From: Rhodococcus sp. 105337
Lineage (GTDB): Bacteria > Actinomycetota > Actinomycetes > Mycobacteriales > Mycobacteriaceae
Length of the DNA: 64,000 bases
Reading direction: 5' to 3'
NCBI RefSeq assembly: GCF_012844225.1
Contig: NZ_JABAGQ010000002.1
Location: 310,001-374,000 of the forward strand
The notes under the pieces are model-generated. The model saw only the letters and a list, made by a program, of their open reading frames with translations. It was not told the DNA's origin and ran no database searches. Of the stretch, positions 8,110 to 17,809 are shown piece after piece (position 1 is the stretch's first letter; every line of letters begins with the position of its first letter). Both the position numbers and the translations under genes were made by a program.

Positions 8110-8721
8110 CTACCGGTCGACGGGACGCGCGACGCGTCGCGCGAGGTCGGACCAGGCCTGGGCGAGACGCTCGAGGGGATAACCGAGGTCGCGCCACTGA
8201 TGGAGTACGAGAGACGCATCGAGCGGTGCCAGCAGGGCCTGGGCGAGGACCGGGAGGTCGCCGCCTGTTCCCGCCGCCCGTAGGAGGGTCTGCACGTGGG
8301 TGAGCGACACGGTGCGCGCCGGTGCCGAGAACCGCACGCCGCCGCCTGCGGCCTCGGCGGCCCGGAGCAGTTCACCCTGCACGTCGACGAGTGCGATGCG
8401 CGCTCGGCCGAAGGCGATGAGCCGTTCGACCGGATCCGCGCCCGGTCCGAGCGGCGGGGGACCGAAGAGAAATGCCTGCTGTAGTTCGCGCTCGCTGTGG
8501 TCGAGCAGCGCCTGCATGAGACCGGCGCGGGATCCGAAGCGCCGGAAGACCGTTCCCTTACCGACACCCGCTTTCGCTGCGACGGCGTCCATCGTGATCG
8601 CGTCGGCGCCGTGCTCGGCGACGAGCACGGACGCGGCGTCGAGCAGGCGCTTCCGGTTGCGCGCCGCGTCGCCGCGTTCTGCGGGGCCGTCGTCGACCAG
8701 CCACAGCGGGTGAGTGTTCAC
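8110..8721 (-). CDS. TetR-family transcriptional regulator
   Basis: A 203-residue one-component repressor. The N-terminal helix-turn-helix covers about residues 20-66 (RNRKRLLDAASVLVAE, ITMDAVAAKAGVGKGTVFRRF); the rest is an all-helical ligand-binding and dimerisation domain. I chose the GTG at 8721, just before the DNA-binding domain; the ORF continuing to 9300 runs antisense through the FMN reductase and is spurious. The gene is divergent from the FMN reductase across a perfect palindrome, so it probably controls that gene and itself. The ligand is unknown. Confidence 0.88.
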   Translation of the reverse strand: MNTHPLWLVDDGPAERGDAARNRKRLLDAASVLVAEHGADAITMDAVAAKAGVGKGTVFRRFGSRAGLMQALLDHSERELQQAFLFGPPPLGPGADPVERLIAFGRARIALVDVQGELLRAAEAAGGGVRFSAPARTVSLTHVQTLLRAAGTGGDLPVLAQALLAPLDASLVLHQWRDLGYPLERLAQAWSDLARRVARPVDR

Positions 8722-8754
8722 AAGGTCACATTCTACCGTCGCGGGAATGAAAGT

Positions 8755-8766
8755 GGACCGCGGTCC
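8755..8766. promoter_or_regulatory. Palindromic operator GGACCGCGGTCC for the TetR regulator
   Basis: A perfect 12-bp palindrome lies in the 90-bp divergent region, directly upstream of the reductase -10 (TATGAT, 8770-8775). Binding there would block that promoter. TGGACC/GGTCC half-sites are common for TetR regulators beside NADPH-dependent FMN reductases. Confidence 0.7.
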
Positions 8767-8769
8767 GTT

Positions 8770-8775
8770 TATGAT
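8770..8775 (+). promoter_or_regulatory. Candidate -10 (TATGAT) of the FMN reductase gene
   Basis: TATGAT matches the consensus at five of six positions and follows the TetR palindrome by 3 bp. Transcription would start near 8782, giving a ~30-nt leader that includes AAGGA before the ATG. Confidence 0.5.
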
Positions 8776-8811
8776 TGCGGAATCAACCAACTCGATCGAA
8801 GGATGTACCTC

Positions 8812-9375
8812 ATGGCTCAGACTCGAGTCCTCGCCCTCGTCGGAAGCCTCCGCTCCGCCGCTGTCACCCGCCAGCTCGCCGAGACCGCTGCCACTGTGGC
8901 CCCCGAGGGCGTCGAGGTGAGCATCCACGAAGGCCTCGCCGACGTGCCGTTCTACAACGAAGACCTCGACGGCGAGACCGTGCCCGCCGCTGCTGTCGCC
9001 CTCCGTGAGGCTGTCGCCGGCGTCGACGCGGTCCTGTTCCTGACCCCGGAATACAACGGATCGACCTCGGGCGTCCTCAAGAATGCGATCGACTGGCTCT
9101 CGCGCCCCTACGGCGCCGGTGCGCTGTCGGGCAAGCCGGTGGCCGTCGTCAGCGCGTCGCCGAGCGGCAACGCCGCGAAGTGGGCACTCGAGGACACTGT
9201 CAAGGCTGTCGGGATCGCCGGCGGCACGGTCGCCGAAGGGGCTTCCCTCTCGGTCGGCGGCACCTTCGGAAAGTTCGGCGACGCACACGCCAAGGAGCAT
9301 GCCGAGACGGCCACCGAGATCGCCGGCGTCGTCGACGCGCTCGTGAATGCCACCAAGGAACTCGTCGAGGCCTGA
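8812..9375 (+). CDS. NAD(P)H-dependent FMN reductase
   Basis: A 187-residue flavodoxin-fold enzyme that reduces FMN, or uses bound FMN to reduce quinones, dyes or chromate, with NAD(P)H. It has the FMN_red motifs: VLALVGSLRSAAVTRQLAE at the N-terminus (phosphate loop), FLTPEYNGSTSGVLKNAIDWLSRP around residue 80, and the SASPSGN loop. I chose the ATG at 8812, preceded by AAGGA; the in-frame upstream extension to 8497 is antisense to the TetR gene. Expression is probably derepressed through the adjacent TetR protein. Confidence 0.9.
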   Translation: MAQTRVLALVGSLRSAAVTRQLAETAATVAPEGVEVSIHEGLADVPFYNEDLDGETVPAAAVALREAVAGVDAVLFLTPEYNGSTSGVLKNAIDWLSRPYGAGALSGKPVAVVSASPSGNAAKWALEDTVKAVGIAGGTVAEGASLSVGGTFGKFGDAHAKEHAETATEIAGVVDALVNATKELVEA

Positions 9376-9442
9376 CGGACCCGAGGTCCGACAGACGTTC
9401 GCGTCGCCGCCCGCCGTCCACCCGGGTGCGACGCGACGACCG

Positions 9443-9472
9443 GCCCCGGTCCCGCATCAGCGGGACCGGGGC
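9443..9472 (+). terminator. Hairpin terminator after the FMN reductase
   Basis: A perfect 13-bp stem (GCCCCGGTCCCGC with its complement) and ATCA loop follow the stop by about 70 bp. There is only a weak T-rich tail (tgttg), as is common in actinobacteria. Confidence 0.7.
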
Positions 9473-9602
9473 TGTTGCGTCTCCGGTAGCTGCCGAGACC
9501 GGATTCGAAAGACCCCGGCATCGAGAGACCTCCGACGGCGGGATTGGAGTCGCGGCGGACGGGGAATGCCCGGACGACAGCCCACCGTCGGGAGGACGAC
9601 CC

Positions 9603-10178
9603 ATGGCATCCGAGACCGCCGACGCGGGCACGGCTCCGCCCGGCCTGCACGAACACTCCGTCACCTTCAGGGTCGACGGCACCGAACGACACTGCACCGT
9701 CGATGCCGGCACCACCGTGCTCGACGCCCTCCGCGACCGCCTCGGCGTCACCTCGCCCAAGAAGGGATGTGACCTCGGCCAGTGTGGCTCGTGCACCGTC
9801 CTTCTCGACGGACGGCGCAGGGTCACGTGCCTTGCGCTCGCCGTCGCACACGACGGTGCCGAGATCGTCACCGCGGCGGGCTTGGCCGCCGACGGACCGC
9901 ACCCCCTGCAAGAGCGCTTCCTCGAGCGGGACGCCTTCCAGTGCGGGTACTGCACGCCCGGCCAGATCTGCTCGGCGATCGGCATGCTCGACGAATACGC
10001 CCAGGGCGACCCGAGCCACGTCACCGAAGAACTCGGCGTCACGCCCGACCTCGACGACGACGAGATCCGGGAGCGCATGAGCGGCAACCTGTGCCGTTGT
10101 GCCGCGTATCCCAACATCGTCGACGCGATCAGGGATGTCGCAGGGCAGGATGTCGCAGGGCAGGGGGCGACCGAATGA
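9603..10178 (+). CDS. PaoA/YagT-like [2Fe-2S] subunit of a molybdenum hydroxylase
   Basis: The iron-sulfur subunit of a heterotrimeric xanthine-oxidase-family enzyme; it carries electrons from the Mo site to FAD. The 191-residue protein has a plant-type ferredoxin domain (C56, C61, C64, C76) and an all-helical second [2Fe-2S] domain (C114, C117, C164, C166). The ATG at 9603 has GGGAGG about 10 nt upstream. I see no twin-arginine signal, unlike E. coli PaoA, so the enzyme is probably cytoplasmic. The C-terminus carries a small in-frame duplication (DVAGQDVAGQG). It overlaps the next gene by ATGA. Confidence 0.92.
   Translation: MASETADAGTAPPGLHEHSVTFRVDGTERHCTVDAGTTVLDALRDRLGVTSPKKGCDLGQCGSCTVLLDGRRRVTCLALAVAHDGAEIVTAAGLAADGPHPLQERFLERDAFQCGYCTPGQICSAIGMLDEYAQGDPSHVTEELGVTPDLDDDEIRERMSGNLCRCAAYPNIVDAIRDVAGQDVAGQGATE
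10134..10163. repeat. 15-bp tandem duplication at the 3' end of the [2Fe-2S] subunit gene
   Basis: The unit gatgtcgcagggcag is present twice in a row and in frame, giving DVAGQ-DVAGQ just before the stop. It looks like a recent slippage event outside the conserved domain. Confidence 0.85.
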
Positions 10179-11176
10179 GGCCCCTTCGCTACGAACGACC
10201 GGCCGACGCCGCGACGGCGGTCGCGACCGTGCACGACAACCCGGACGCGGTGTTCCTCGCATCCGGCACCAATCTCGTCGACCACCTCAAGATCGGCGTC
10301 GCGACTCCGGGAATGCTGGTCGACATCTCGCACCTGCCGCTCGACTCGGTGGAGAGCGCCGCGGACGGAGGCCTCCGGATCGGCGCGAACGTGCGCAACA
10401 GCACGCTTGCCGTGCACCCCGACGTGCGCCGCAACTATCCGATGCTCACGCGTGCACTCCTGTCGGGAGCGTCTCCGCAACTGCGGAATGCAGCTACCAC
10501 CGGCGGGAACCTCCTGCAGCGCACCCGGTGCGTGTACTTCCGCGACGTATCCACACCGTGCAACAAGCGTGAACCGGGCAGCGGGTGCTCGGCGCTGGGC
10601 GGATACACCCGCTACCACGCGGTGCTCGGCGCCTCGGAGGACTGCGTTGCGACACACCCGTCGGATATGGCGGTGGCCATGCTCGCCCTCGATGCGGAGG
10701 TTCTCGTTCTGGGCCCGGACGGGGAGCGCACCGTTCCGCTCGAAGAGTTCTATCGCCTGCCGGGCGACCGGCCCGACCTCGATACCACCCTCGACCGCGA
10801 CGAACTCGTTGTCGGCGTGCATCTTCCGCCGCCGCAGACCACCGTGGCGACGTATCGCAAGGTCCGCGACCGCGCGTCCTACGCGTTCGCCCTGGTCTCG
10901 GTCGCTGCCGAACTGACCGTTTCGGGCGGCACGATCACCGGGTGCCGCATCGCCTTCGGCGGGGTCGCGCACCGGCCGTGGCGCGCACACCGCACCGAAG
11001 CCGCTCTTCTCGGAGAGCGCCCGGGGGAGGACCTGTTCGCGCGGGCGGCCGATGCGGAACTGGTCGATGCCCGGGCACTCGACGGCAACGCTTTCAAGAT
11101 CCCCCTGCTCCGCCGCACGCTCGCCGCCGTGCTCCGCGACCTCGCCGGACTCCACGACGAAGGGGTATCCGCATGA
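10175..11176 (+). CDS. PaoB/YagS-like FAD subunit with extra [4Fe-4S] loop
   Basis: The 333-residue FAD-binding subunit of the molybdenum hydroxylase, CO-dehydrogenase medium-chain type. FAD motifs are FLASGTNLVDHLK (residues 28-39) and ATTGGNLLQRT (107-117). The segment after the second motif holds C119, C129 and C138, with C157 before ATHPSDMAVA. This Cys-rich loop is the [4Fe-4S] site of PaoB and 4-hydroxybenzoyl-CoA reductase and is absent from ordinary xanthine dehydrogenases, so I place the enzyme in the PaoABC group. The gene overlaps both neighbours by ATGA, so the three subunits are translationally coupled. Confidence 0.93.
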   Translation: MRPLRYERPADAATAVATVHDNPDAVFLASGTNLVDHLKIGVATPGMLVDISHLPLDSVESAADGGLRIGANVRNSTLAVHPDVRRNYPMLTRALLSGASPQLRNAATTGGNLLQRTRCVYFRDVSTPCNKREPGSGCSALGGYTRYHAVLGASEDCVATHPSDMAVAMLALDAEVLVLGPDGERTVPLEEFYRLPGDRPDLDTTLDRDELVVGVHLPPPQTTVATYRKVRDRASYAFALVSVAAELTVSGGTITGCRIAFGGVAHRPWRAHRTEAALLGERPGEDLFARAADAELVDARALDGNAFKIPLLRRTLAAVLRDLAGLHDEGVSA

Positions 11177-13263
11177 CACACAGCGCCACCCGTGCCGTGG
11201 GCACATCCACCACCCGGGTCGACGGGCCGCAGAAGGTCGCCGGCACCGCGCCCTACTCCTACGAGCACCCCGTACCCGATCCCGCCTATCTTGTGCCTCT
11301 GGTGTCGACGATCGCGCGGGGGACGGTGGACCGCATCGACACCGCTGCCGCCGAGGCGGTCCCCGGTGTCATCACGGTGCTCACCCCATGGAACGCACCC
11401 CGCCTCACCGACGAGGCCGAGGGTGAATACGTCGTGCTGCAGAACCCCGACGTGCTTTTCCGGGGTCAGCTCATCGGTGCGGTCGTGGCCGAGAGTCCGG
11501 AAGCCGCGCGGTACGCGTGCGAGCTGCTGTCGGTGGAGTACACGAGCACCGATCACGACGCCCGCTTCCGGCCCGACCACCCCGACGCCTACAAGCCGGA
11601 GACGGCCAACGGGGGATATCCGCCCGACTCCGAGCGGGGTGACGCGGACGGGGCGATCGCCGCTGCCGACGTGGTGATCGACGAGTGGTACTCCACCCCC
11701 GAAGAGCACAACAACCCGCTCGAACCTCATACGGTCGTCGCGCTCTGGGACGGGGAAACCCTCACCCTCTATACCTCCACGCAGCATCCGCACGGGGTCG
11801 TCTCGGCACTCGCACCTGCCCTCGGCCTCGACTCCTCGACCATGCGGGTGGTCTGCCCGTACATCGGGGGCGGCTTCGGATCGAAGGGCGGACCCCACGC
11901 GCACGACGTGCTCGGTGCGCTCGCCGCCAAGGCGGTGCCCGGCCGCGCGGTGAAGTTCGCCGTCTCCCGGCACGACATGTTCGGGTATGTCGGGTACCGC
12001 TCGCCGACGGCCTCGCGCGTCCGGCTCGCAGCCCGCAGCGACGGCCGGCTCACCGGCATCGTGCACGAGGCCTACGTCCAGAGTTCCCATGTCACCGAGT
12101 TCGTCGAACAGGCCGCCGTGCCGCTGCGGAATCTGTACGACGCGGCGAACGTGCGCACGTCCCATCGGGCCATCCCCCTCGATGTGCCGGCACCGTTCTG
12201 GATGCGGGCGCCCGGTGAAGCACCCGGCATGTTCGCCGGCGAGGTGGCGATGGACGAACTCGCGGTGGCATGCGGGATCGACCCCGTCGAACTGCGCATT
12301 CGCAACGAACCGGAGTCCGACCCCGAGACCGGGAAACCCTGGTCGTCGCGCCGGCTCGTCGAATGCCTCCGCGAAGGCGCGGAGCGATTCGGCTGGGATC
12401 CGTCCGATCGGTCGCCGGGAACACGCAGCGACGGGCGGTGGCTCACCGGCACCGGCGTCGCGGTCGCGACCTACCCCCACATGGTCAAGCCCGGTTCGAC
12501 AGCCTCGATCGGGTACCGCGGAAACGGACGGTTCCAGGTCCGGATCGGGGCGGCGGACCTCGGCACGGGTGCGTGGACCGCGCTGACCCTCATCGCGGCG
12601 GACGCGCTGGATGTGGCCGCGGAACAGATCGATCTCGAACTCGGCGACAGCGCGCTGCCCTTCGGGACCGTCGCGGGCGGTTCCTCGGGCACGTCGTCGT
12701 GGGGCAACGCCATCGTGGCGGCGGCCGGAACGTTCCGGACCCGATTCGGGGACTCTCCGGAGCCGGGAGACGAGGCGTCCGCGACAGCGGGCGAGAACGC
12801 CGACCTCGAGAGCTACACCGCCGCCTCGTTCGGCGCGCACTTCGTCGAAGTCCGAGTCGATCGCGACACCGGCGAGATCCGGGTGCCGCGCATGTTCGGC
12901 ATGTTCTCGGTCGGACGCGTCGTCAATCCGCGCACCGCCCGTTCGCAGTTCATCGGCGGCATGTCGTTCGGTATCTCCATGGCACTGTTCGAGGAGAGCA
13001 TTCGCGACCCGCGGTTCGGGCACGTGCTCAACCACGATCTCGCGGAATACCACGTACCGACGCACTCGGACATCCGCAACGTGGACGCCGCATGGCTCGA
13101 CGAAGACGACTTCCACGCCACGGCCGTGGGATCACGAGGCATCGGAGAGATCGGCATCGTCGGCAGCGCGGCAGCGGTCGTGAACGCGCTGTGGCATGCG
13201 ACCGGGGTGCGGGTGCGGAGCCTGCCCGCCCGGCTCGACGACCTGCTGCCCGCACTGCCGTAA
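11173..13263 (+). CDS. PaoC/YagR-like molybdopterin-binding catalytic subunit
   Basis: The 696-residue molybdenum-cofactor subunit, the site of substrate hydroxylation. Landmarks are the N-terminal DGPQKVAGTAPYSYE, the Mo-cofactor loops VCPYIGGGFGSKGG and MRAPGEAPGMFAGEVAMDEL, VAGGSSGTSSWG, and the C-terminal SRGIGEIGI, whose Glu (about 659) corresponds to the catalytic base of the family. E. coli PaoABC oxidises aldehydes, mainly aromatic ones; the same use is plausible here but the substrate is not determined. No XdhC/PaoD-type maturation factor lies next to it. The Moco genes 4-9 kb upstream could supply its cofactor. Confidence 0.93.
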   Translation: MTHSATRAVGTSTTRVDGPQKVAGTAPYSYEHPVPDPAYLVPLVSTIARGTVDRIDTAAAEAVPGVITVLTPWNAPRLTDEAEGEYVVLQNPDVLFRGQLIGAVVAESPEAARYACELLSVEYTSTDHDARFRPDHPDAYKPETANGGYPPDSERGDADGAIAAADVVIDEWYSTPEEHNNPLEPHTVVALWDGETLTLYTSTQHPHGVVSALAPALGLDSSTMRVVCPYIGGGFGSKGGPHAHDVLGALAAKAVPGRAVKFAVSRHDMFGYVGYRSPTASRVRLAARSDGRLTGIVHEAYVQSSHVTEFVEQAAVPLRNLYDAANVRTSHRAIPLDVPAPFWMRAPGEAPGMFAGEVAMDELAVACGIDPVELRIRNEPESDPETGKPWSSRRLVECLREGAERFGWDPSDRSPGTRSDGRWLTGTGVAVATYPHMVKPGSTASIGYRGNGRFQVRIGAADLGTGAWTALTLIAADALDVAAEQIDLELGDSALPFGTVAGGSSGTSSWGNAIVAAAGTFRTRFGDSPEPGDEASATAGENADLESYTAASFGAHFVEVRVDRDTGEIRVPRMFGMFSVGRVVNPRTARSQFIGGMSFGISMALFEESIRDPRFGHVLNHDLAEYHVPTHSDIRNVDAAWLDEDDFHATAVGSRGIGEIGIVGSAAAVVNALWHATGVRVRSLPARLDDLLPALP

Positions 13264-13414
13264 CGGGCGCGCCACCGGCACCCCGCGAGGGTGTCGGTGG
13301 GTGGCGTCACACTGTGCTCGGGGCCATGGTCGGCGCGCCCCGCCGCGACACGCCGTACGGGCCCCTGAACGTGCATGTCGGCGAGGTGCGACCTGGGAAT
13401 ATCACACCTGTAAC

Positions 13415-13430
13415 TCACAAGATCCTGGGT
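13415..13430. promoter_or_regulatory. NrdR box 1 (distal)
   Basis: TCACAAGATCCTGGGT fits the 16-bp NrdR consensus (acaCwAtATaTwGtgt) at most fixed positions. Its start lies exactly 32 bp, about three helical turns, before box 2, the spacing typical of NrdR-controlled promoters. Confidence 0.65.
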
Positions 13431-13446
13431 TCTGTGTATCTGTCGG

Positions 13447-13462
13447 ACACAAGGTGTAGTGT
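13447..13462. promoter_or_regulatory. NrdR box 2 (proximal), overlapping the -10
   Basis: ACACAAGGTGTAGTGT has complete ACAC/GTGT ends and matches the NrdR consensus closely. A TANNNT hexamer (TAGTGT, 13457-13462) lies inside it, so bound NrdR would cover the promoter. Confidence 0.75.
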
Positions 13463-13594
13463 CTAGACCGCTGGAGGGCCCAAGGGTCGCCGGTCTCTCG
13501 GGGAAGTGAGATCGGGCGGATTCGGTGGGCATTCGAGCACCGCGCAGCAGTCAGTCGTCAGGCCGTCACGGCCATCGTGAACTAAGGGGCACCC

Positions 13595-13825
13595 ATGAAC
13601 ATCACCGTCTACACAAAGCCTGCCTGCGTCCAGTGCAATGCCACCTACCGTGCCCTCGACAAGGCCGGCATCGAGTACGACGTCGTCGACATCACCGAGA
13701 ACCCGGAAGCCCGCGACTACGTGATGGCGCTGGGCTACCTCCAGGCTCCCGTCGTCGTCGCCGGTGACGATCACTGGGCCGGTTTCCGTCCCGATCGCAT
13801 CAAGGCGCTCACGGTCGCAGCCTGA
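13595..13825 (+). CDS. nrdH: NrdH glutaredoxin-like redoxin
   Basis: A 76-residue thioredoxin-fold electron donor for the class Ib ribonucleotide reductase, normally reduced by thioredoxin reductase. The redox motif is CVQC at residues 11-14 after MNITVYTKPA, and the C-terminal AGDDHWAGFRPDRIKAL is diagnostic of NrdH. AAGGGG precedes the ATG. It is the first gene of the nrdHIEF operon. Confidence 0.96.
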   Translation: MNITVYTKPACVQCNATYRALDKAGIEYDVVDITENPEARDYVMALGYLQAPVVVAGDDHWAGFRPDRIKALTVAA

Positions 13826-13931
13826 GTGTTCGTGTCGTCCGCTTCCGCGGACCGGTCGCAGTCCGCTGCGGCAGTAGTTCTTTGCCCGACCGAGCCGGTC
13901 TTCGCAATCGATTGAAGAGTGGTGAACACCG

Positions 13932-14384
13932 ATGACCTCGCAGGGTCCGTCCCCGGGTACGTCGCTGGTGTACTTCTCGAGTACATCGGAGAACACCCAC
14001 CGGTTCGTGCAGAAGCTCGGGATCCCGGCGACGCGGATCCCGCTGCACGACCGTGAGGGCACCTTCGAAGTGCAGGAGCCGTACGTGCTGGTGGTGCCCA
14101 CCTACGGGGGCGGCACCACCGCCACCGGGCGCGACACGCATTACGTTCCCAAGCAGGTCATCCGGTTCCTCAACAACGAGCACAACCGCGGCCTGATCCG
14201 GGGCGTGATCGCGGCGGGGAACACCAACTTCGGAGAGTCGTACTGTTTCGCGGGCGACATCATCTCGCGGAAGTGTCAGGTGCCCTATCTGTATCGATTC
14301 GAGCTGATGGGCACGACAGACGATGTCGAGCGTGTCCGAGCCGGGCTCGCCCACTTCTGGGAATCGGAGCTGCAAACCGCATAG
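13932..14384 (+). CDS. nrdI: NrdI flavodoxin-like activator of class Ib RNR
   Basis: A 150-residue flavodoxin-like protein that supplies the oxidant for building the dimanganese-tyrosyl radical cofactor of NrdF. The FMN phosphate loop [12 protein letters not shown] is near residue 15, followed by VPTYGGG and [16 protein letters not shown]. Length is usual for NrdI. It follows nrdH by 106 bp and precedes nrdE. Its presence indicates that NrdF can use manganese and so work under iron limitation. Confidence 0.96.
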   Translation: MTSQGPSPGTSLVYFSSTSENTHRFVQKLGIPATRIPLHDREGTFEVQEPYVLVVPTYGGGTTATGRDTHYVPKQVIRFLNNEHNRGLIRGVIAAGNTNFGESYCFAGDIISRKCQVPYLYRFELMGTTDDVERVRAGLAHFWESELQTA

Positions 14385-14502
14385 GCCGCACCGCCGCGCC
14401 CCGAAATCTATGGGGCACACCGTCATTCGTATCCATTTCGACGCGCGTCGCACACGTGACAGCGCGGCCACGTTCCTTTATTCGATAGGTGGGGACAGCA
14501 CT

Positions 14503-16668
14503 GTGACCATTACCGATCCCGATCCCGTCAAGAGCCCGAAGCTCGACGAGTCGCTCAAGGGTCTCGACTACCACGCGCTCAACGCCATGCTGAACCTGTA
14601 CGGCCCGAACGGCGAGATCCAGTTCGACAAGGATGTCGCCGCGGCGCGCCAGTACTTCCTTCAGCACGTCAACCAGAACACCGTCTTCTTCCACAACCTC
14701 GACGAGAAGCTCGACTACCTCGTGGAGGAGAACTATTACGAGCCCGAGGTCCTCGACAAGTACTCGCGGCCGTTCGTCAAGACGCTGTTCCAGCACGCGT
14801 ACGCGCAGAAGTTCCGCTTCCCGACCTTCCTCGGCGCGTTCAAGTACTACACGTCGTACACGCTCAAGACGTTCGACGGAAAGCGCTACCTCGAGCGCTT
14901 CGAAGATCGCGTGTGCATGGTGGCGCTGACGCTCGCCGACGGTGACGAGATCCTCGCGACGCACCTCGTCGACGAGATCATCTCCGGGCGTTTCCAGCCC
15001 GCCACCCCCACGTTCCTCAACTCCGGCAAGAAGCAGCGCGGCGAACCGGTCTCCTGCTTCCTGCTCCGCATCGAGGACAACATGGAGTCGATCGGCCGCG
15101 CGATCAACTCGGCGCTGCAGCTGTCGAAGCGCGGCGGCGGAGTTGCCCTGCTGCTGACCAACATTCGTGAGCACGGCGCGCCGATCAAGAAGATCGAGAA
15201 CCAGTCCTCCGGCGTCATCCCCATCATGAAGCTGCTCGAGGACTCCTTCTCGTACGCGAATCAGCTCGGTGCCCGTCAGGGCGCGGGCGCGGTGTACCTG
15301 CACGCCCACCACCCCGACATCTACCGCTTCCTCGACACCAAGCGTGAGAACGCCGACGAGAAGATCCGCATCAAGACGCTCTCCCTCGGCGTCGTGATCC
15401 CGGACATCACGTTCGAGCTGGCGAAGCGGAACGAGGACATGTACCTGTTCTCGCCGTACGACGTCGAGCGCATCTACGGCAAGCCGTTCGCCGACATCGA
15501 CGTCACCGAGAAGTACTACGAGATGGTCGACGACAAGCGGATCCGCAAGTCAAAGATCAAGGCGCGCGAGTTCTTCCAGACGGTCGCCGAGCTGCAGTTC
15601 GAGTCCGGCTACCCGTACGTCATGTTCGAGGACACGGTGAACCGCGCGAACCCGATCGCCGGCAAGATCACCCACTCGAACCTGTGCTCGGAGATTCTGC
15701 AGGTGTCCACGCCGTCGACCTACAACGACGACCTGTCCTACAGCCATGTCGGCAAGGACATCTCCTGCAACCTCGGTTCGCTCAACATCGCCAAGACCAT
15801 GGATTCGCCGGACTTCGCGCGCACCATCGAGGTCGCGATCCGCGGGCTCACGGCGGTGTCCGACCAGACGCACATCAATTCGGTCCCGTCGATCGAGCAG
15901 GGAAACAACGATTCCCACGCGATCGGCCTCGGGCAGATGAACCTGCACGGCTACCTCGCCCGCGAGCGGATCTACTACGGCTCCGACGAGGGCATCGACT
16001 TCACGAACATCTACTTCTACACGGTGTTGTTCCACGCACTGCGTGCCTCGAACAAGCTCGCCATCGAGCGGGGCTCGTACTTCAAGGGCTTCCCCGAGTC
16101 GAAGTACGCGTCGGGTGAGTTCTTCGACAAGTACACCGACCAGACGTGGGAGCCGGCCACCGAGCGGGTGCGTCAGCTGTTCACCGAGTCGGGTGTGGAG
16201 ATCCCCACGCAGGACGACTGGCGGCAGCTGAAGGCGTCGGTGCAGCAGCACGGTATCTACAACCAGAACCTGCAGGCCGTGCCGCCGACCGGCTCGATCT
16301 CGTACATCAACAACTCCACGAGTTCGATCCACCCCGTCGCCTCGAAGATCGAGATCCGCAAAGAGGGCAAGATCGGCCGCGTCTACTACCCGGCTCCCTA
16401 CCTGACCAACGACAACCTGGAGTACTTCCAGGACGCGTACGAAATCGGGTACGAGAAGATCGTCGACACCTACGCCGCGGCGACGCAGCACGTCGACCAG
16501 GGTCTGTCGCTCACCTTGTTCTTCAAGGACACCGCGACCACCCGCGATGTGAACAAGGCGCAGATCTACGCGTGGCGCAAGGGCATCAAGACGCTGTACT
16601 ACATCCGCCTGCGGCAGATGGCGCTCGAGGGCACCGAGGTCGAGGGTTGCGTCTCCTGCATGCTGTGA
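14503..16668 (+). CDS. nrdE: Ribonucleoside-diphosphate reductase alpha subunit NrdE (class Ib)
   Basis: The 721-residue catalytic subunit that reduces ribonucleoside diphosphates. It has the active-site Cys pair partner in EPVSCFLL (C185), the second active-site region HSNLCSEI, the [18 protein letters not shown] region, the TLYYIR tyrosines, and a C-terminal CVSC (C716, C719) that exchanges electrons with NrdH. The N-terminus lacks the ATP-cone of class Ia enzymes. I chose the GTG at 14503, preceded by AGGTGGGG and directly before the NrdE N-terminus; the ORF from 14323 overlaps nrdI and is not supported. Confidence 0.97.
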   Translation: MTITDPDPVKSPKLDESLKGLDYHALNAMLNLYGPNGEIQFDKDVAAARQYFLQHVNQNTVFFHNLDEKLDYLVEENYYEPEVLDKYSRPFVKTLFQHAYAQKFRFPTFLGAFKYYTSYTLKTFDGKRYLERFEDRVCMVALTLADGDEILATHLVDEIISGRFQPATPTFLNSGKKQRGEPVSCFLLRIEDNMESIGRAINSALQLSKRGGGVALLLTNIREHGAPIKKIENQSSGVIPIMKLLEDSFSYANQLGARQGAGAVYLHAHHPDIYRFLDTKRENADEKIRIKTLSLGVVIPDITFELAKRNEDMYLFSPYDVERIYGKPFADIDVTEKYYEMVDDKRIRKSKIKAREFFQTVAELQFESGYPYVMFEDTVNRANPIAGKITHSNLCSEILQVSTPSTYNDDLSYSHVGKDISCNLGSLNIAKTMDSPDFARTIEVAIRGLTAVSDQTHINSVPSIEQGNNDSHAIGLGQMNLHGYLARERIYYGSDEGIDFTNIYFYTVLFHALRASNKLAIERGSYFKGFPESKYASGEFFDKYTDQTWEPATERVRQLFTESGVEIPTQDDWRQLKASVQQHGIYNQNLQAVPPTGSISYINNSTSSIHPVASKIEIRKEGKIGRVYYPAPYLTNDNLEYFQDAYEIGYEKIVDTYAAATQHVDQGLSLTLFFKDTATTRDVNKAQIYAWRKGIKTLYYIRLRQMALEGTEVEGCVSCML

Positions 16669-16717
16669 TCCGACTTCCCCGACACCCGTTGCACAAGAAC
16701 ACCGATCAGGTAGGTAA

Positions 16718-17728
<1,011 letters not shown>

Positions 17729-17748
17729 CCGGATCCCTCACAGTCGGT

Positions 17749-17798
17749 CCCGGCGGCCGGGTGCCACGCACACAGTGCGGCGGCACCCGGCCGCCGGG
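17749..17798. terminator. Strong hairpin terminator between nrdF and the convergent Nudix gene
   Basis: A perfect 17-bp stem (CCCGGCGGCCGGGTGCC and complement) with a 16-nt loop is followed by CTTT. The symmetry suits the convergent gene arrangement, so it may work in both directions. Confidence 0.85.
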
Positions 17799-17809
17799 CT
17801 TTCGTGGCG

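Larger units (their letters stand above)
13264..13594 (+). other. Intergenic region with the nrd promoter
   Basis: This 331-bp stretch between the hydroxylase operon and nrdH encodes no convincing protein. Its first part has a short GC inverted repeat (gccaccgg...ccggtggc-like) that may end the upstream operon. The second half carries two NrdR-type boxes, a -10 candidate and an untranslated leader of about 125 nt. Confidence 0.7.

Noticed and set aside
9200-13116. Two long minus-strand ORFs (668 and 745 residues) antisense to the molybdenum hydroxylase genes
   Set aside because: They are shadows of three well-defined enzyme subunits and show no recognisable motif or start signal.
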